This document shows positions 15,814-22,938 of a stretch of 34,141 nt of DNA, piece by piece. Within the stretch, counting starts at the first letter, position 1; the number at the start of each line of letters is the position of its first letter. The DNA is taken from the NCBI GenBank assembly GCA_025060555.1, contig JANXBC010000002.1, positions 1 to 34,141 of the forward strand, in the 5' to 3' direction. The notes under the pieces were generated by a model. It was not told where the DNA came from, did not search any database, and saw only the letters and a program-made list of their open reading frames with translations. The position numbers and the translations under genes were made by a program. This DNA is from Candidatus Bipolaricaulota bacterium (GTDB lineage Bacteria > Bipolaricaulota > Bipolaricaulia > Bipolaricaulales > Bipolaricaulaceae).

Positions 15814-16896
15814 ATGCCCATCGTGTGGTTTACAGATTTTTCCGCATCGCCGGAGATGGGGGTCTTGGAAAAGCTTCGTCCGCTCCTTTACGAAGCCGGC
15901 TTACCGCAAATCTTCAGGCCTGGGCAGTTTGTCGCCATAAAACTACATTTTGGCGAGCGAGGGAACCTCGCGTACCTCCGACCGAACTATGTGCGGGTGG
16001 CAGTGGAAGAGCTGCAGAAGCTTGGGGCCAAGCCGTTCCTCACCGACGCTAACACCCTCTACACCGGCACGCGATCCAACGCCGTGGATCACCTCTTCAC
16101 CGCGGCGCAAAACGGGTTTGTCCTAGAAGTGGTGGGAGCTCCGGTGATCATCGCGGATGGTCTGCGCGGCACAGAGGAAGTGGAGATCCCAGTGGACGGG
16201 GTTCACGTGAAGCGCGCGAAAATCGCGGCGGCGATAGCCATGGCTGATGCCCTCCTTGTCCTCACTCACTTCAAAGGGCATGAGCAGGTGGGATTTGGGG
16301 GAACCCTCAAGAATTTGGGAATGGGCGGGGCTTCCCGGGCCGGAAAAATGGAGCAGCATTCGGTGTCTAAGCCCAGGGTAGAAGAGGCGCGCTGCCAAAG
16401 CTGCGGACTTTGCGCGCGCTATTGCCCCACCAAAGCTATCACCTTGGCTGAATACCCGGTGATCGATTACGCCCTCTGTCAAGGCTGCGGGCAATGCGTA
16501 GCCATGTGCAGTTTTGGTGCCATGGTCCCCGTTGAGGATGCCTCCGCGCAGCTCCTCGCCCAAAAGATTGCGGAGTATGCCAAGGCTGCGTGGAACAAGC
16601 GCCCAGCCTTGTTCGTCTCCTTCATCAGCGAGGTTTCCCCTGACTGCGATTGCTGGGGGATGAACAGACCCCCTGTGGCCCCGGATTTGGGGATTTTGGC
16701 CAGTACTGATCCCGTGGCCTTGGACCAAGCATGTATAGACCTTGTCCTGTCCGCATTGGGTTACGATCCCTTTTTGCGTGCGCATCCTCAGGCCTCCTGG
16801 GAGGAGCAATTGGCTCATGCCGAGCGCATCGGCTTGGGATCCCGATCTTATGAGCTCCGCAGTATTCTGACAGGTCTGGATCGCCCAGGGCCCTGA
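15814..16896 (+). CDS. DUF362 domain protein with two [4Fe-4S] ferredoxin motifs
   Basis: 360 aa. The N- and C-terminal parts form a DUF362 domain (KLHFGERGNLAYLRP, then ALLVLTHFKGHEQVGFGGTLKN and ILASTDPVALDQA). Inserted near residues 184-222 are two ferredoxin motifs: CQSCGLCARYCP (C184, C187, C190, C194) and CQGCGQCVAMCS (C212, C215, C218, C222). The protein therefore probably carries two [4Fe-4S] clusters. There is no signal peptide. The function of the family is not established; an electron-transfer role is inferred from the clusters. It is transcribed from its own TATAAT box. Confidence 0.87.
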   Translation: MPIVWFTDFSASPEMGVLEKLRPLLYEAGLPQIFRPGQFVAIKLHFGERGNLAYLRPNYVRVAVEELQKLGAKPFLTDANTLYTGTRSNAVDHLFTAAQNGFVLEVVGAPVIIADGLRGTEEVEIPVDGVHVKRAKIAAAIAMADALLVLTHFKGHEQVGFGGTLKNLGMGGASRAGKMEQHSVSKPRVEEARCQSCGLCARYCPTKAITLAEYPVIDYALCQGCGQCVAMCSFGAMVPVEDASAQLLAQKIAEYAKAAWNKRPALFVSFISEVSPDCDCWGMNRPPVAPDLGILASTDPVALDQACIDLVLSALGYDPFLRAHPQASWEEQLAHAERIGLGSRSYELRSILTGLDRPGP

Positions 16897-16898
16897 TT

Positions 16899-16904
16899 TA
16901 CAAT
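16899..16904 (+). promoter_or_regulatory. -10 box for the peptidase-bpsA unit
   Basis: TACAAT lies 9 nt before the ATG at 16914, directly after the DUF362 gene. No ribosome site is present between it and the ATG, so the mRNA is predicted to start close to the start codon. Confidence 0.45.
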
Positions 16905-16913
16905 ATTCAAGCC

Positions 16914-18011
16914 ATGAGCGAATACGCGGAGCGCCGGAAAAGGCTTTGGGAAAAAGTTCGGGCCCAAGGGGTGGATGCCTTCCTCATCGTGAACGTGGAG
17001 GGCTCGGAGTATCCTAACCTCCGGTACCTCACGGGCTTCACCGGGACGTTCGGGGTGCTGATACTCGCCGAAAATGCGCTGTTTCTCACAGATCCGCGTT
17101 ATACGGAACAGGCCCAACGCCAAGTGGATCTCCCGGTTGTGGAGGTGCGGGGACGTTGGATTCCTCAACTCATAGAGAAGCTGCAGGCTCTGGGAGCAAA
17201 GCGGATTGGCCTTGGCAGCCAACGCACCACCCTCCACCTTTTTGAGGAACTTAGGAAAGCTGGGGAGGGTTTGGAATTCGTGCCTTTGGGTTCCCCGGTG
17301 GAGGAGCTGCGCAAAGTAAAGACGGAAACAGAAATTCAAAGGATAAAGGAGGCGGTAGAGCTCACGGAGGCCGGGCTACGGTGGATCTTGGGACAACTGC
17401 GACCGGGGATGACCGAGCGAGAAGTCGCCCTGGAATTGGAGTTCTGGTACAGGAAAGAAGGCACGGACCATGTGGCGTTTGAGCTCATCGTTGCCGCTGG
17501 TCCCAATAGCGCCATGCCCCACTACCGCGGTGGGCCTTGTCCTCTCCGCCGCGGCGAGGTTGTGCTTTTTGATATCGGTGCGCGCGTGGATGGCTATTGC
17601 GCTGATCTCACCCGCGTGGTGGCCTTGGGTAAACCTGATCCTGAGGTTCAGGCCGCGTACAAGCTCGTACGCGCCGCAAACGAAGCGGGGATCAAGGCGA
17701 TCGCCGCCGGCGCTCGCGGGAAAGACGTGGACGCACAAGCACGCCGGGTCATCGAGGAGGCGGGATTGGGAGAACGCTTTGGCCACGGACTGGGGCATGG
17801 GGTAGGGTTAGAGATACACGAGGGCCCGCGCCTTTCCGCAACCTCTGAGGATATCCTTGAAACGGGAAACGTTGTTACCGTTGAGCCTGGTGTTTATTTC
17901 CCCGGGAAATTCGGCATCCGCATCGAGGATTTGGTTGTGGTGAGAGAAAAAGGAGCCCAAACCCTATCCACGTTCCCCAAGGACGAGCTTTTGGTGCTCG
18001 CTTGGAGGTGA
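16914..18011 (+). CDS. M24 family Xaa-Pro aminopeptidase/dipeptidase
   Basis: Metallopeptidase of the pita-bread fold, 365 aa. An N-terminal creatinase-like domain (about 1-130) includes LRYLTGFTGTFG. The catalytic domain carries the five metal ligands: Asp in LFDIGARVDGY and ADLTRV, His in GHGLGHGVGLEIHEGP, Glu in VTVEPGVYF and Glu in GIRIEDLVVV. It should remove residues next to proline in the cytoplasm. The exact specificity (PepP, PepQ or YpdF-like) is not decided. bpsA starts 2 bp after its stop, with the ribosome site inside this gene, so the two are cotranscribed. Confidence 0.92.
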   Translation: MSEYAERRKRLWEKVRAQGVDAFLIVNVEGSEYPNLRYLTGFTGTFGVLILAENALFLTDPRYTEQAQRQVDLPVVEVRGRWIPQLIEKLQALGAKRIGLGSQRTTLHLFEELRKAGEGLEFVPLGSPVEELRKVKTETEIQRIKEAVELTEAGLRWILGQLRPGMTEREVALELEFWYRKEGTDHVAFELIVAAGPNSAMPHYRGGPCPLRRGEVVLFDIGARVDGYCADLTRVVALGKPDPEVQAAYKLVRAANEAGIKAIAAGARGKDVDAQARRVIEEAGLGERFGHGLGHGVGLEIHEGPRLSATSEDILETGNVVTVEPGVYFPGKFGIRIEDLVVVREKGAQTLSTFPKDELLVLAWR

Positions 18012-18013
18012 AC

Positions 18014-19042
18014 ATGGAGCTCAAAGAGATCCCCGAAAGGGTCCGGAAGAAACACGGCATTCCCATAACCAGGCGGGACGTTGTTCGCGTGTTCTCCGCG
18101 GTCCTTGCTTCCTCGGATATTTGGCGCATTGTGGACCTCGCCGGGATCCCAGTCCTTGCCACCTGTGAGGTGTTGCAGGCCTTGGCGGAGAAAGGCTTGG
18201 TCGAGTTCAAAAACGCGCGGGTGGTGGTGACCGAGGAGGGGCGCAGGAGGGCCATGGACTTAGGCATTAGTGAGGCTAAGGAGCTCTCCTGTCCACGCTG
18301 TCGGGGCCGTGGGCTCGAGCTCTCCTTATTTTCTAAATTGGCAGAGGAATTTCACCGCCTGGCAAAGGACCGGCCTGAAGCGGCTCAGGAATTCGATCAA
18401 GGCTATGTTACGGAGGAAACAACCATCGCCAGGATCGCCCTCAAAGAACTCCTCGTCCTGGGTGATGACGACCTCGTTTCCCTTGCCGCTTCGCTCACGC
18501 GGCTGCCGCGGCGCGTGGCCGTGCTCGATGTGGACCTGCGGATCGTGCGGTTTTTGCAAGAGCTGGCCAGGAGGGAAAAGCTCGTTCTCGAGGTTTACCA
18601 ACATGATCTACGTGAACCCCTGCCTCCAGAGCTTCGGCGGCAGTTCGACACGTTTGTGTGCGACCCCACTGAGAGTTTTCGTGGATATCTCGCGTTTGCC
18701 CAGCGGGGAATCGCTGCCCTGCGCGGCCCAGGCGGCGCGGGATATTTGGGACTTACGCGCCTTGAGGCCTCGCTTGAAAAATGGCGGAAAATAGAACTCG
18801 CTCTTCTTGAGGCCGGCGCAGTGATCACCGATCTTTTCCCTAATTTCCACGAATATGTGAACTGGCCATATATTGAGACCATGCGGGCCTGGCCTTTCCT
18901 TCCGGTGAAAAGGGTCCCCGGCCGATTCGAACCTTGGTATCGCTCAGCCCTGATCCGCATTGAGCTTGTGGAGGAAACGAAGGTGGAAAACGTGCGATAT
19001 GCGGGTGACATCTTCACCGACGAGGAGGCGGCCACTACCTGA
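18014..19042 (+). CDS. bpsA: N4-bis(aminopropyl)spermidine synthase (branched-chain polyamine synthase)
   Basis: Transfers aminopropyl groups from decarboxylated SAM onto the internal nitrogen of spermidine, making N4-branched polyamines that stabilise nucleic acids at high temperature. The protein is 342 aa. The N-terminal third is a winged-helix-like domain (about 1-90). CPRCRGRG at 93-100 is the Cys motif. GDDDLVSLAASLT at 150-162 and VLDVDLRIVRFL form the aminopropyltransferase fold. CDPTESFRGYLAF at 206-218 is the active-site block, which in relatives carries the essential Asp. FHEYVNWPYIE and LPVKRVPG follow. GGAGGTGA lies just before the ATG at 18014. Known mainly from Thermus and hyperthermophilic archaea. 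Confidence 0.92.
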   Translation: MELKEIPERVRKKHGIPITRRDVVRVFSAVLASSDIWRIVDLAGIPVLATCEVLQALAEKGLVEFKNARVVVTEEGRRRAMDLGISEAKELSCPRCRGRGLELSLFSKLAEEFHRLAKDRPEAAQEFDQGYVTEETTIARIALKELLVLGDDDLVSLAASLTRLPRRVAVLDVDLRIVRFLQELARREKLVLEVYQHDLREPLPPELRRQFDTFVCDPTESFRGYLAFAQRGIAALRGPGGAGYLGLTRLEASLEKWRKIELALLEAGAVITDLFPNFHEYVNWPYIETMRAWPFLPVKRVPGRFEPWYRSALIRIELVEETKVENVRYAGDIFTDEEAATT

Positions 19043-19052
19043 GGCCAGCGGC

Positions 19053-19058
19053 TATAAT
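19053..19058 (+). promoter_or_regulatory. -10 box for the arginine decarboxylase unit
   Basis: A consensus TATAAT lies in the 26-bp gap after bpsA, 10 nt before the ATG at 19069. The track's TTG at 19063 is only 4 nt away and is less likely to be on the transcript. The polyamine genes can therefore be transcribed separately from bpsA as well as by read-through. Confidence 0.55.
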
Positions 19059-19068
19059 CGCCTTGGCC

Positions 19069-19671
19069 ATGCCACGCAAAGCAAAACCGGCGCCGGCGGT
19101 TGCGGAAGCTCCCGTGGCTCTTCCCTGGCCCCTCGTGCCCCGAAAAGTGTTCTTCACCCGTGGGGTTGGGCGTCACCGGGATGAGCTGCGCTCGTTCGAG
19201 TTGGCCTTGCGAGACGCGGGCATCGAAAAATTGAACCTGGTGCATGTCTCGAGCATTTTGCCCCCTGGGTGCAAAATAATCCCGCGTTCGGAGGGCCTTA
19301 AGGAGATAAAGCCTGGACAGATTGCGTTTTGCGTGTTTTCCCGCTGCGCATCCAACGAGCCGCACCGGCTCATCGCCGCCGCCATTGGTTGTGCCATCCC
19401 CGCTGATCCCAACGCCTACGGCTACCTCTCCGAATACCACGCATTTGGGGAAAACGAAAAACAAGCCGGGGACAAGGCCGAGGATCTGGCGGCCTCCATG
19501 CTCGCCTCTACGCTAGGGATCGAATTCGACGATGAGCTCGTTTGGGATGAGAAAAAGGAGATCTGGCGCATAAGCGGGAAGATCGTGCGGACCATGAACG
19601 TCACTCAATCGGCGATCGTCGACAACAAGGGCTATACCACGGTCCTTGCCGCCGCGGTTTTCCTGTTTTGA
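19069..19671 (+). CDS. pdaD: Pyruvoyl-dependent arginine decarboxylase
   Basis: Converts L-arginine to agmatine with a self-made pyruvoyl cofactor. The 200-aa proenzyme is expected to cleave between S61 and S62 in NLVHVSSILPPGCKI, giving a beta chain of about 61 residues and an alpha chain blocked by pyruvate. The pre-core, PRKVFFTRGVGRHRDELRSFE, and the AFGENEKQAGDKAEDLA block match the family. A proline- and alanine-rich N-terminal extension of about 20 residues precedes the core. It is typical of archaea and a scatter of bacteria. It is followed after 9 bp by the DHS-like gene and supplies agmatine for speE and speB. Confidence 0.94.
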   Translation: MPRKAKPAPAVAEAPVALPWPLVPRKVFFTRGVGRHRDELRSFELALRDAGIEKLNLVHVSSILPPGCKIIPRSEGLKEIKPGQIAFCVFSRCASNEPHRLIAAAIGCAIPADPNAYGYLSEYHAFGENEKQAGDKAEDLAASMLASTLGIEFDDELVWDEKKEIWRISGKIVRTMNVTQSAIVDNKGYTTVLAAAVFLF

Positions 19672-19680
19672 GGAGGGAAA

Positions 19681-20724
19681 ATGCTGAAGAAGAAAGACTA
19701 TCTGCGTGAGCCAGTGCAGCACATTGATCCAAAGAGTTTCAATGCCGTTCCCATTGTAGAGGCGATGGCCTTAATGTCTTATCAGGCGCGAAACCTCGCG
19801 CAAGCCGCAAAGATTTATGACCGCATGTTGGCCGACCTAGACTGCACGATCATCTTGTGCCTTGCCGGCTCCCTCGTTAACGCCGGCCTCAAACAATGTC
19901 TCGTGGACCTCCTCCGGCACAACATGGTAGACGTGGTGGTGGCCACCGGCGCGAATATCGTGGATCAAGACTTCTTCGAGGCTTTGGGCTTCAAACACTA
20001 TATTGGCAGCCCCGACGTGGATGACAACGAGCTCCGCGAGCTTCACATCGACAGAATCTATGACACATTCATCGATGAGGATGAACTGCGGGTTTGCGAC
20101 CATACGGTGGCAAAAATCGCCGAGAGGCTTCCGCCTGGGGTGTACTCCTCCCGGGAGTTCCTGCGGGAGATGGGCCGGTACCTTGTGGAGCAGGGGCTGG
20201 GAAGGGATTCGATCGTACGGGTTGCCTACGAAAAGGCCATTCCCATTTTCGTGCCCGCTTTTTCCGATTGCAGCGCGGGCTTTGGCCTGGTCTTACACCA
20301 GTGGCAGCATCCTGAACGGCATGTTTCCATCGATTCCGTGAAAGATTTTCTGGAACTCACGCGGATCAAGATCGCGGCGAAAGAGACCGGGCTAGTGATG
20401 CTCGGGGGTGGCGTGCCCAAGAACTTCGCCCAGGATGTGACGGTGGCCGCTGACGTTTTGGGGTTCCCTGTGCCCATGCATAAGTACGCCATTCAGATCA
20501 CCACTGCAGACGTGCGCGACGGTGGCCTTTCCGGATCTACCCTCAAAGAAGCAAGCTCATGGGGCAAGGTAGCACAGGGCTTTTCCGAAATGGTCTGGGC
20601 TGAGGCCACTTTGGTCCTTCCAATCCTCGTGAGTTATGTGTATCACAGAAATACCTGGCGAGCGCGTGCGGAAAGGCGCCTTTCCGACTGGCTAGATCAA
20701 CCGGCCTCCCTGCCCGCTTCGTAG
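19681..20724 (+). CDS. Deoxyhypusine synthase-like protein
   Basis: NAD-dependent aminobutyl transferase fold, 347 aa. LCLAGSLVNAGL, VVVATGANIVDQDF and LGGGVPKNF are the NAD-binding family blocks. The imine-forming Lys is K296 in EASSWGK, with the adjacent Trp294 and Glu290 also kept. Other spermidine-contact positions differ from the human enzyme: the His in its GGGVVKHH block is Asn here, and the Asp in DGSDSG is Leu. Bacteria lack eIF5A, the normal protein acceptor, so the product may be homospermidine (putrescine as acceptor) or an unknown modification. GGAGG precedes the ATG. The location in a polyamine operon supports a small-molecule role. Confidence 0.9.
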   Translation: MLKKKDYLREPVQHIDPKSFNAVPIVEAMALMSYQARNLAQAAKIYDRMLADLDCTIILCLAGSLVNAGLKQCLVDLLRHNMVDVVVATGANIVDQDFFEALGFKHYIGSPDVDDNELRELHIDRIYDTFIDEDELRVCDHTVAKIAERLPPGVYSSREFLREMGRYLVEQGLGRDSIVRVAYEKAIPIFVPAFSDCSAGFGLVLHQWQHPERHVSIDSVKDFLELTRIKIAAKETGLVMLGGGVPKNFAQDVTVAADVLGFPVPMHKYAIQITTADVRDGGLSGSTLKEASSWGKVAQGFSEMVWAEATLVLPILVSYVYHRNTWRARAERRLSDWLDQPASLPAS

Positions 20725-20754
20725 CGAACTCTGGCCTCTCCCCCCTCTTGTTCG

Positions 20755-20760
20755 TAAAAT
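20755..20760 (+). promoter_or_regulatory. -10 box for the speD-speE-speB unit
   Basis: TAAAAT in the 136-bp gap between the DHS-like gene and speD. Transcription would start near 20767 and give a leader of about 94 nt before the speD ATG. This is the one internal promoter in the window with a clearly long leader. No good -35 is visible. Confidence 0.45.
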
Positions 20761-20766
20761 TCGGCC

Positions 20767-20860
20767 GTGACCCGACTGCGTTCGGGTGGTCAGACCCGTT
20801 TGGGCCCAAACCCAAATGGGTTGTTTTTTGGCCAACACTTGCCCGGGGAGGAGGTGAAAG
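20767..20860 (+). promoter_or_regulatory. speD leader with mutually exclusive hairpins (possible attenuator)
   Basis: Three structures can be drawn. A first hairpin pairs ACCCGA with TCGGGT (20770-20787). A second pairs TTTGGG with CCCAAA (20799-20816). A third pairs AACCC with GGGTT (20809-20822) and is followed by G and six T (20824-20829), like a weak intrinsic terminator. The second and third share bases 20809-20816 and cannot form together. The leader ends in a strong GGGGAGGAGGTG ribosome site. Whether it responds to SAM or polyamines is not known. Confidence 0.4.
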
Positions 20861-21208
20861 ATGCGGGAGCTCGGGAGGCACCTTGTGGTGGAGCTGTGGG
20901 GATGTCAACAAAACTTGAACAATCCGGAGGAGATCCGGAAGGCCTTGGTGGAGGCCGTCCGGCGGGCCGGTGCCACCCTCATCGACGTCCAAGTACATAC
21001 GTTCAACCCGCACGGAATATCCGGCGTTGCCGTCATCGCCGAATCCCATATTTCGCTGCACACCTGGCCTGAGCACGGGTATGTGGCCCTCGACGTGTTC
21101 ACCTGCGGGGAGAAAGTGGTGCCGGAGGCGGCTTTCCAGGTGTTCCGGGAGCTCTTCCGCCCCCAGCGCACCCACCTCATCGAGATCAAGCGCGGGATCC
21201 AACTATGA
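20861..21208 (+). CDS. speD: S-adenosylmethionine decarboxylase proenzyme
   Basis: Makes decarboxylated SAM, the aminopropyl donor for SpeE and BpsA. The protein is 115 aa, the short prokaryotic class 1b type. Self-cleavage is expected between E61 and S62 in AESHISLHTWPEHGY, turning the Ser into the pyruvoyl group. The following ALDVFTCG holds the catalytic Cys. A very strong ribosome site (GGAGGAGGTG) precedes the ATG. The stop codon overlaps the speE start (ATGA). Confidence 0.97.
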   Translation: MRELGRHLVVELWGCQQNLNNPEEIRKALVEAVRRAGATLIDVQVHTFNPHGISGVAVIAESHISLHTWPEHGYVALDVFTCGEKVVPEAAFQVFRELFRPQRTHLIEIKRGIQL

Positions 21209-22077
21209 CCGGCGGAAGACAACCAGGAGAGGACTGGTTATGTGAAGAACAAGCGCCGGGCCTTTGGCTTTGCCTTGGGGTTCGCAGGTGGCTCGTCCGC
21301 CGGAGAACAGCGTACCAGGCATTGGACCTGGTAGAAACTGAGGGTCACGGCCGGGTCCTTGCCCTGGACGGGAAATTTATGCTTTCTGAGCGCGACGAGT
21401 TCTTTTACCATGAGATGTTGGTGCACCCCGCGCTCCTTGCTCACCCCTCCCCGGAGCAAATATTGATCGTGGGTGGGGGAGACGGAGGGGCCTTGCGCGA
21501 AGCCCTCCGTCACCCGCTCAGACGGGCGGTCCTCGTGGAAATCGACGCCGGGGTCCTCGAAGCAGCACAGGAATGGCTCCCCTCCGTGCACCAGGGAGCG
21601 TTCAGCGACCCCCGTGTGGAGGTGGTGATCGCCCCAGGCGAGGATTTCCTGCCCAAACACGCTGAGGAGTTCGACGTGATCATCGTGGATTCCACTGATC
21701 CCATTGGTCCGGGGGCTGCTTTGTTCAACGTCTCCTTCTTTGAGGCTTGCCGTGCAGCTTTACGCGAGCCGGGCTTCCTTGCGCTGCAAACGGGAAGCCC
21801 CTTCCTCCAGCCAAGCGAGCTTAAGGCCGTGATCCATGGTCTTGCCGCGCTCTTCCCCGTGGTCGTTCCGTATCTGGGCTTCATGCCCCTCTATCCCTCA
21901 GGGATGTGGAGCTATGTGTTAGCGAGCACCAAGCCTCTTCCCACCGCGGAGGAATTTACACAGCGTTTTTTACAAAGGGATCTGCGTACTCGCTATTTCA
22001 CCCCGGCCATGTTCCAGGCGGCCACGGTCATCCCCCCTTTCTTAAAGGAGGCCCTCCACTCATGCCCCAACGCCTGA
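21205..22077 (+). CDS. speE: Spermidine synthase family aminopropyltransferase
   Basis: Transfers the aminopropyl group of decarboxylated SAM to a diamine acceptor. The protein is 290 aa. The dcSAM-binding loop is ILIVGGGDGGALRE near residues 87-100. The catalytic block is VIIVDSTDPIGPG. FYHEMLVHPALL precedes the core. The acceptor may be putrescine or, as in Thermus and Thermococcus, agmatine; the arginine decarboxylase and ureohydrolase alongside allow both routes. It is coupled to speD by a 4-bp overlap and to speB by a 16-bp overlap. Confidence 0.94.
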   Translation: MTGGRQPGEDWLCEEQAPGLWLCLGVRRWLVRRRTAYQALDLVETEGHGRVLALDGKFMLSERDEFFYHEMLVHPALLAHPSPEQILIVGGGDGGALREALRHPLRRAVLVEIDAGVLEAAQEWLPSVHQGAFSDPRVEVVIAPGEDFLPKHAEEFDVIIVDSTDPIGPGAALFNVSFFEACRAALREPGFLALQTGSPFLQPSELKAVIHGLAALFPVVVPYLGFMPLYPSGMWSYVLASTKPLPTAEEFTQRFLQRDLRTRYFTPAMFQAATVIPPFLKEALHSCPNA

Positions 22078-22871
22078 GTTTCCTTGGGACAAGCCTGGAC
22101 TATGCTGAGGCGAAGGTGGTTGTGCTTGGGGTTCCGCTTGAGCGCACCAGCAGTTGGCGCACCGGCCAAGCCCAAGGACCAAACGCCATCCGCGCCGCTT
22201 CTGATTCCGTGGAATTTTTTTCCGCGCATTTCAGGAAAGATGTCCGGAACGCAAAAATTGGCGATCTTGGGGACCTCGACCCCTATCGATCAATTGAGGA
22301 GATACTCGCTGAGGAGGAAGCGGAAGTCACAAAGATCCTGAGTGATGGAAAGGTCCCGATAGTGTTGGGCGGCGAGCACACCATCGTTGTTCCCGCAGTG
22401 CGTGCGGCTGCGAAATTCGGCCCCCTTCAACTCCTGGCCCTGGATGCCCACTCCGATCTGCGAGAAGAATATTTGGGGCTGAGGTTTTGCCACGCTACCG
22501 CTTTACGTCGGGCGAAAGAAAGGGTGGAGAACATGGTGATCGTTGGTGCACGCTCATTTTTTGGGCCGGATCTGAGCGAGCCCATCTTCGCCACCCCTGA
22601 GGAATTCGCTACCAGATTGCGCCCGGAACTTCCGGTTTGGCTGAGCATTGATCTCGATGCCCTCGATCCCAGCCTCTGTCCGGGGGTGACCAACCCCGAG
22701 CCAGGCGGGCTCTCCTGGGCGGAGGTCCTCGCGATATTCCGCACGCTTCAGGGATTCAAGGTGATTGGGATGGATCTCGTGGAGTTAGCCCCACCTTGGG
22801 ATCCTTCCGGTGTCTCTGCGGTCTGTGCGGCTAAGCTCATCATTGAGGCCATCGCCGCCCTCTGGGCATAA
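22062..22871 (+). CDS. speB: Agmatinase / N1-aminopropylagmatine ureohydrolase
   Basis: Arginase-fold Mn enzyme, 269 aa, that releases urea from agmatine or from N1-aminopropylagmatine. The metal ligands are in GGEHTI, DAHSDLREEY and SIDLDALDP. The substrate loop CPGVTNPEPGGLSW follows. The ORF track extends 52 codons upstream inside speE; the ATG at 22062 has GGAGG 10 nt before it and gives a normal N-terminus (LSFLGTSLDYAEAKVVVLGVP). It ends the polyamine block. The sequence does not say which substrate is preferred. Confidence 0.92.
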   Translation: MPQRLSFLGTSLDYAEAKVVVLGVPLERTSSWRTGQAQGPNAIRAASDSVEFFSAHFRKDVRNAKIGDLGDLDPYRSIEEILAEEEAEVTKILSDGKVPIVLGGEHTIVVPAVRAAAKFGPLQLLALDAHSDLREEYLGLRFCHATALRRAKERVENMVIVGARSFFGPDLSEPIFATPEEFATRLRPELPVWLSIDLDALDPSLCPGVTNPEPGGLSWAEVLAIFRTLQGFKVIGMDLVELAPPWDPSGVSAVCAAKLIIEAIAALWA

Positions 22872-22900
22872 CTCGTTTAGGCAAGACATCCTCTTTCCCC

Positions 22901-22938
22901 TAAAATTGCGGCCAATGATGCACTATGAGGTGCGGTGA
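22901..22938 (+). promoter_or_regulatory. -10 box and 7-codon mini-ORF overlapping the diguanylate cyclase start
   Basis: TAAAAT (22901-22906) is 8 nt before ATGATG at 22915. That frame reads only MMHYEVR and stops at 22938. The cyclase frame opens at the ATG at 22925, inside the mini-ORF. If the mRNA is leaderless, the first codon met by the ribosome belongs to the mini-ORF. It could be a leader peptide that couples to the main gene, or the real start may be misjudged. Confidence 0.35.

Noticed and set aside
20767-21072. GTG-started 101-codon ORF with a TAAAAT box 6 nt upstream
   Set aside because: The spacing fits the leaderless pattern, but most of it overlaps speD out of frame and the sequence looks non-protein-like; the bases are better explained as the speD leader.
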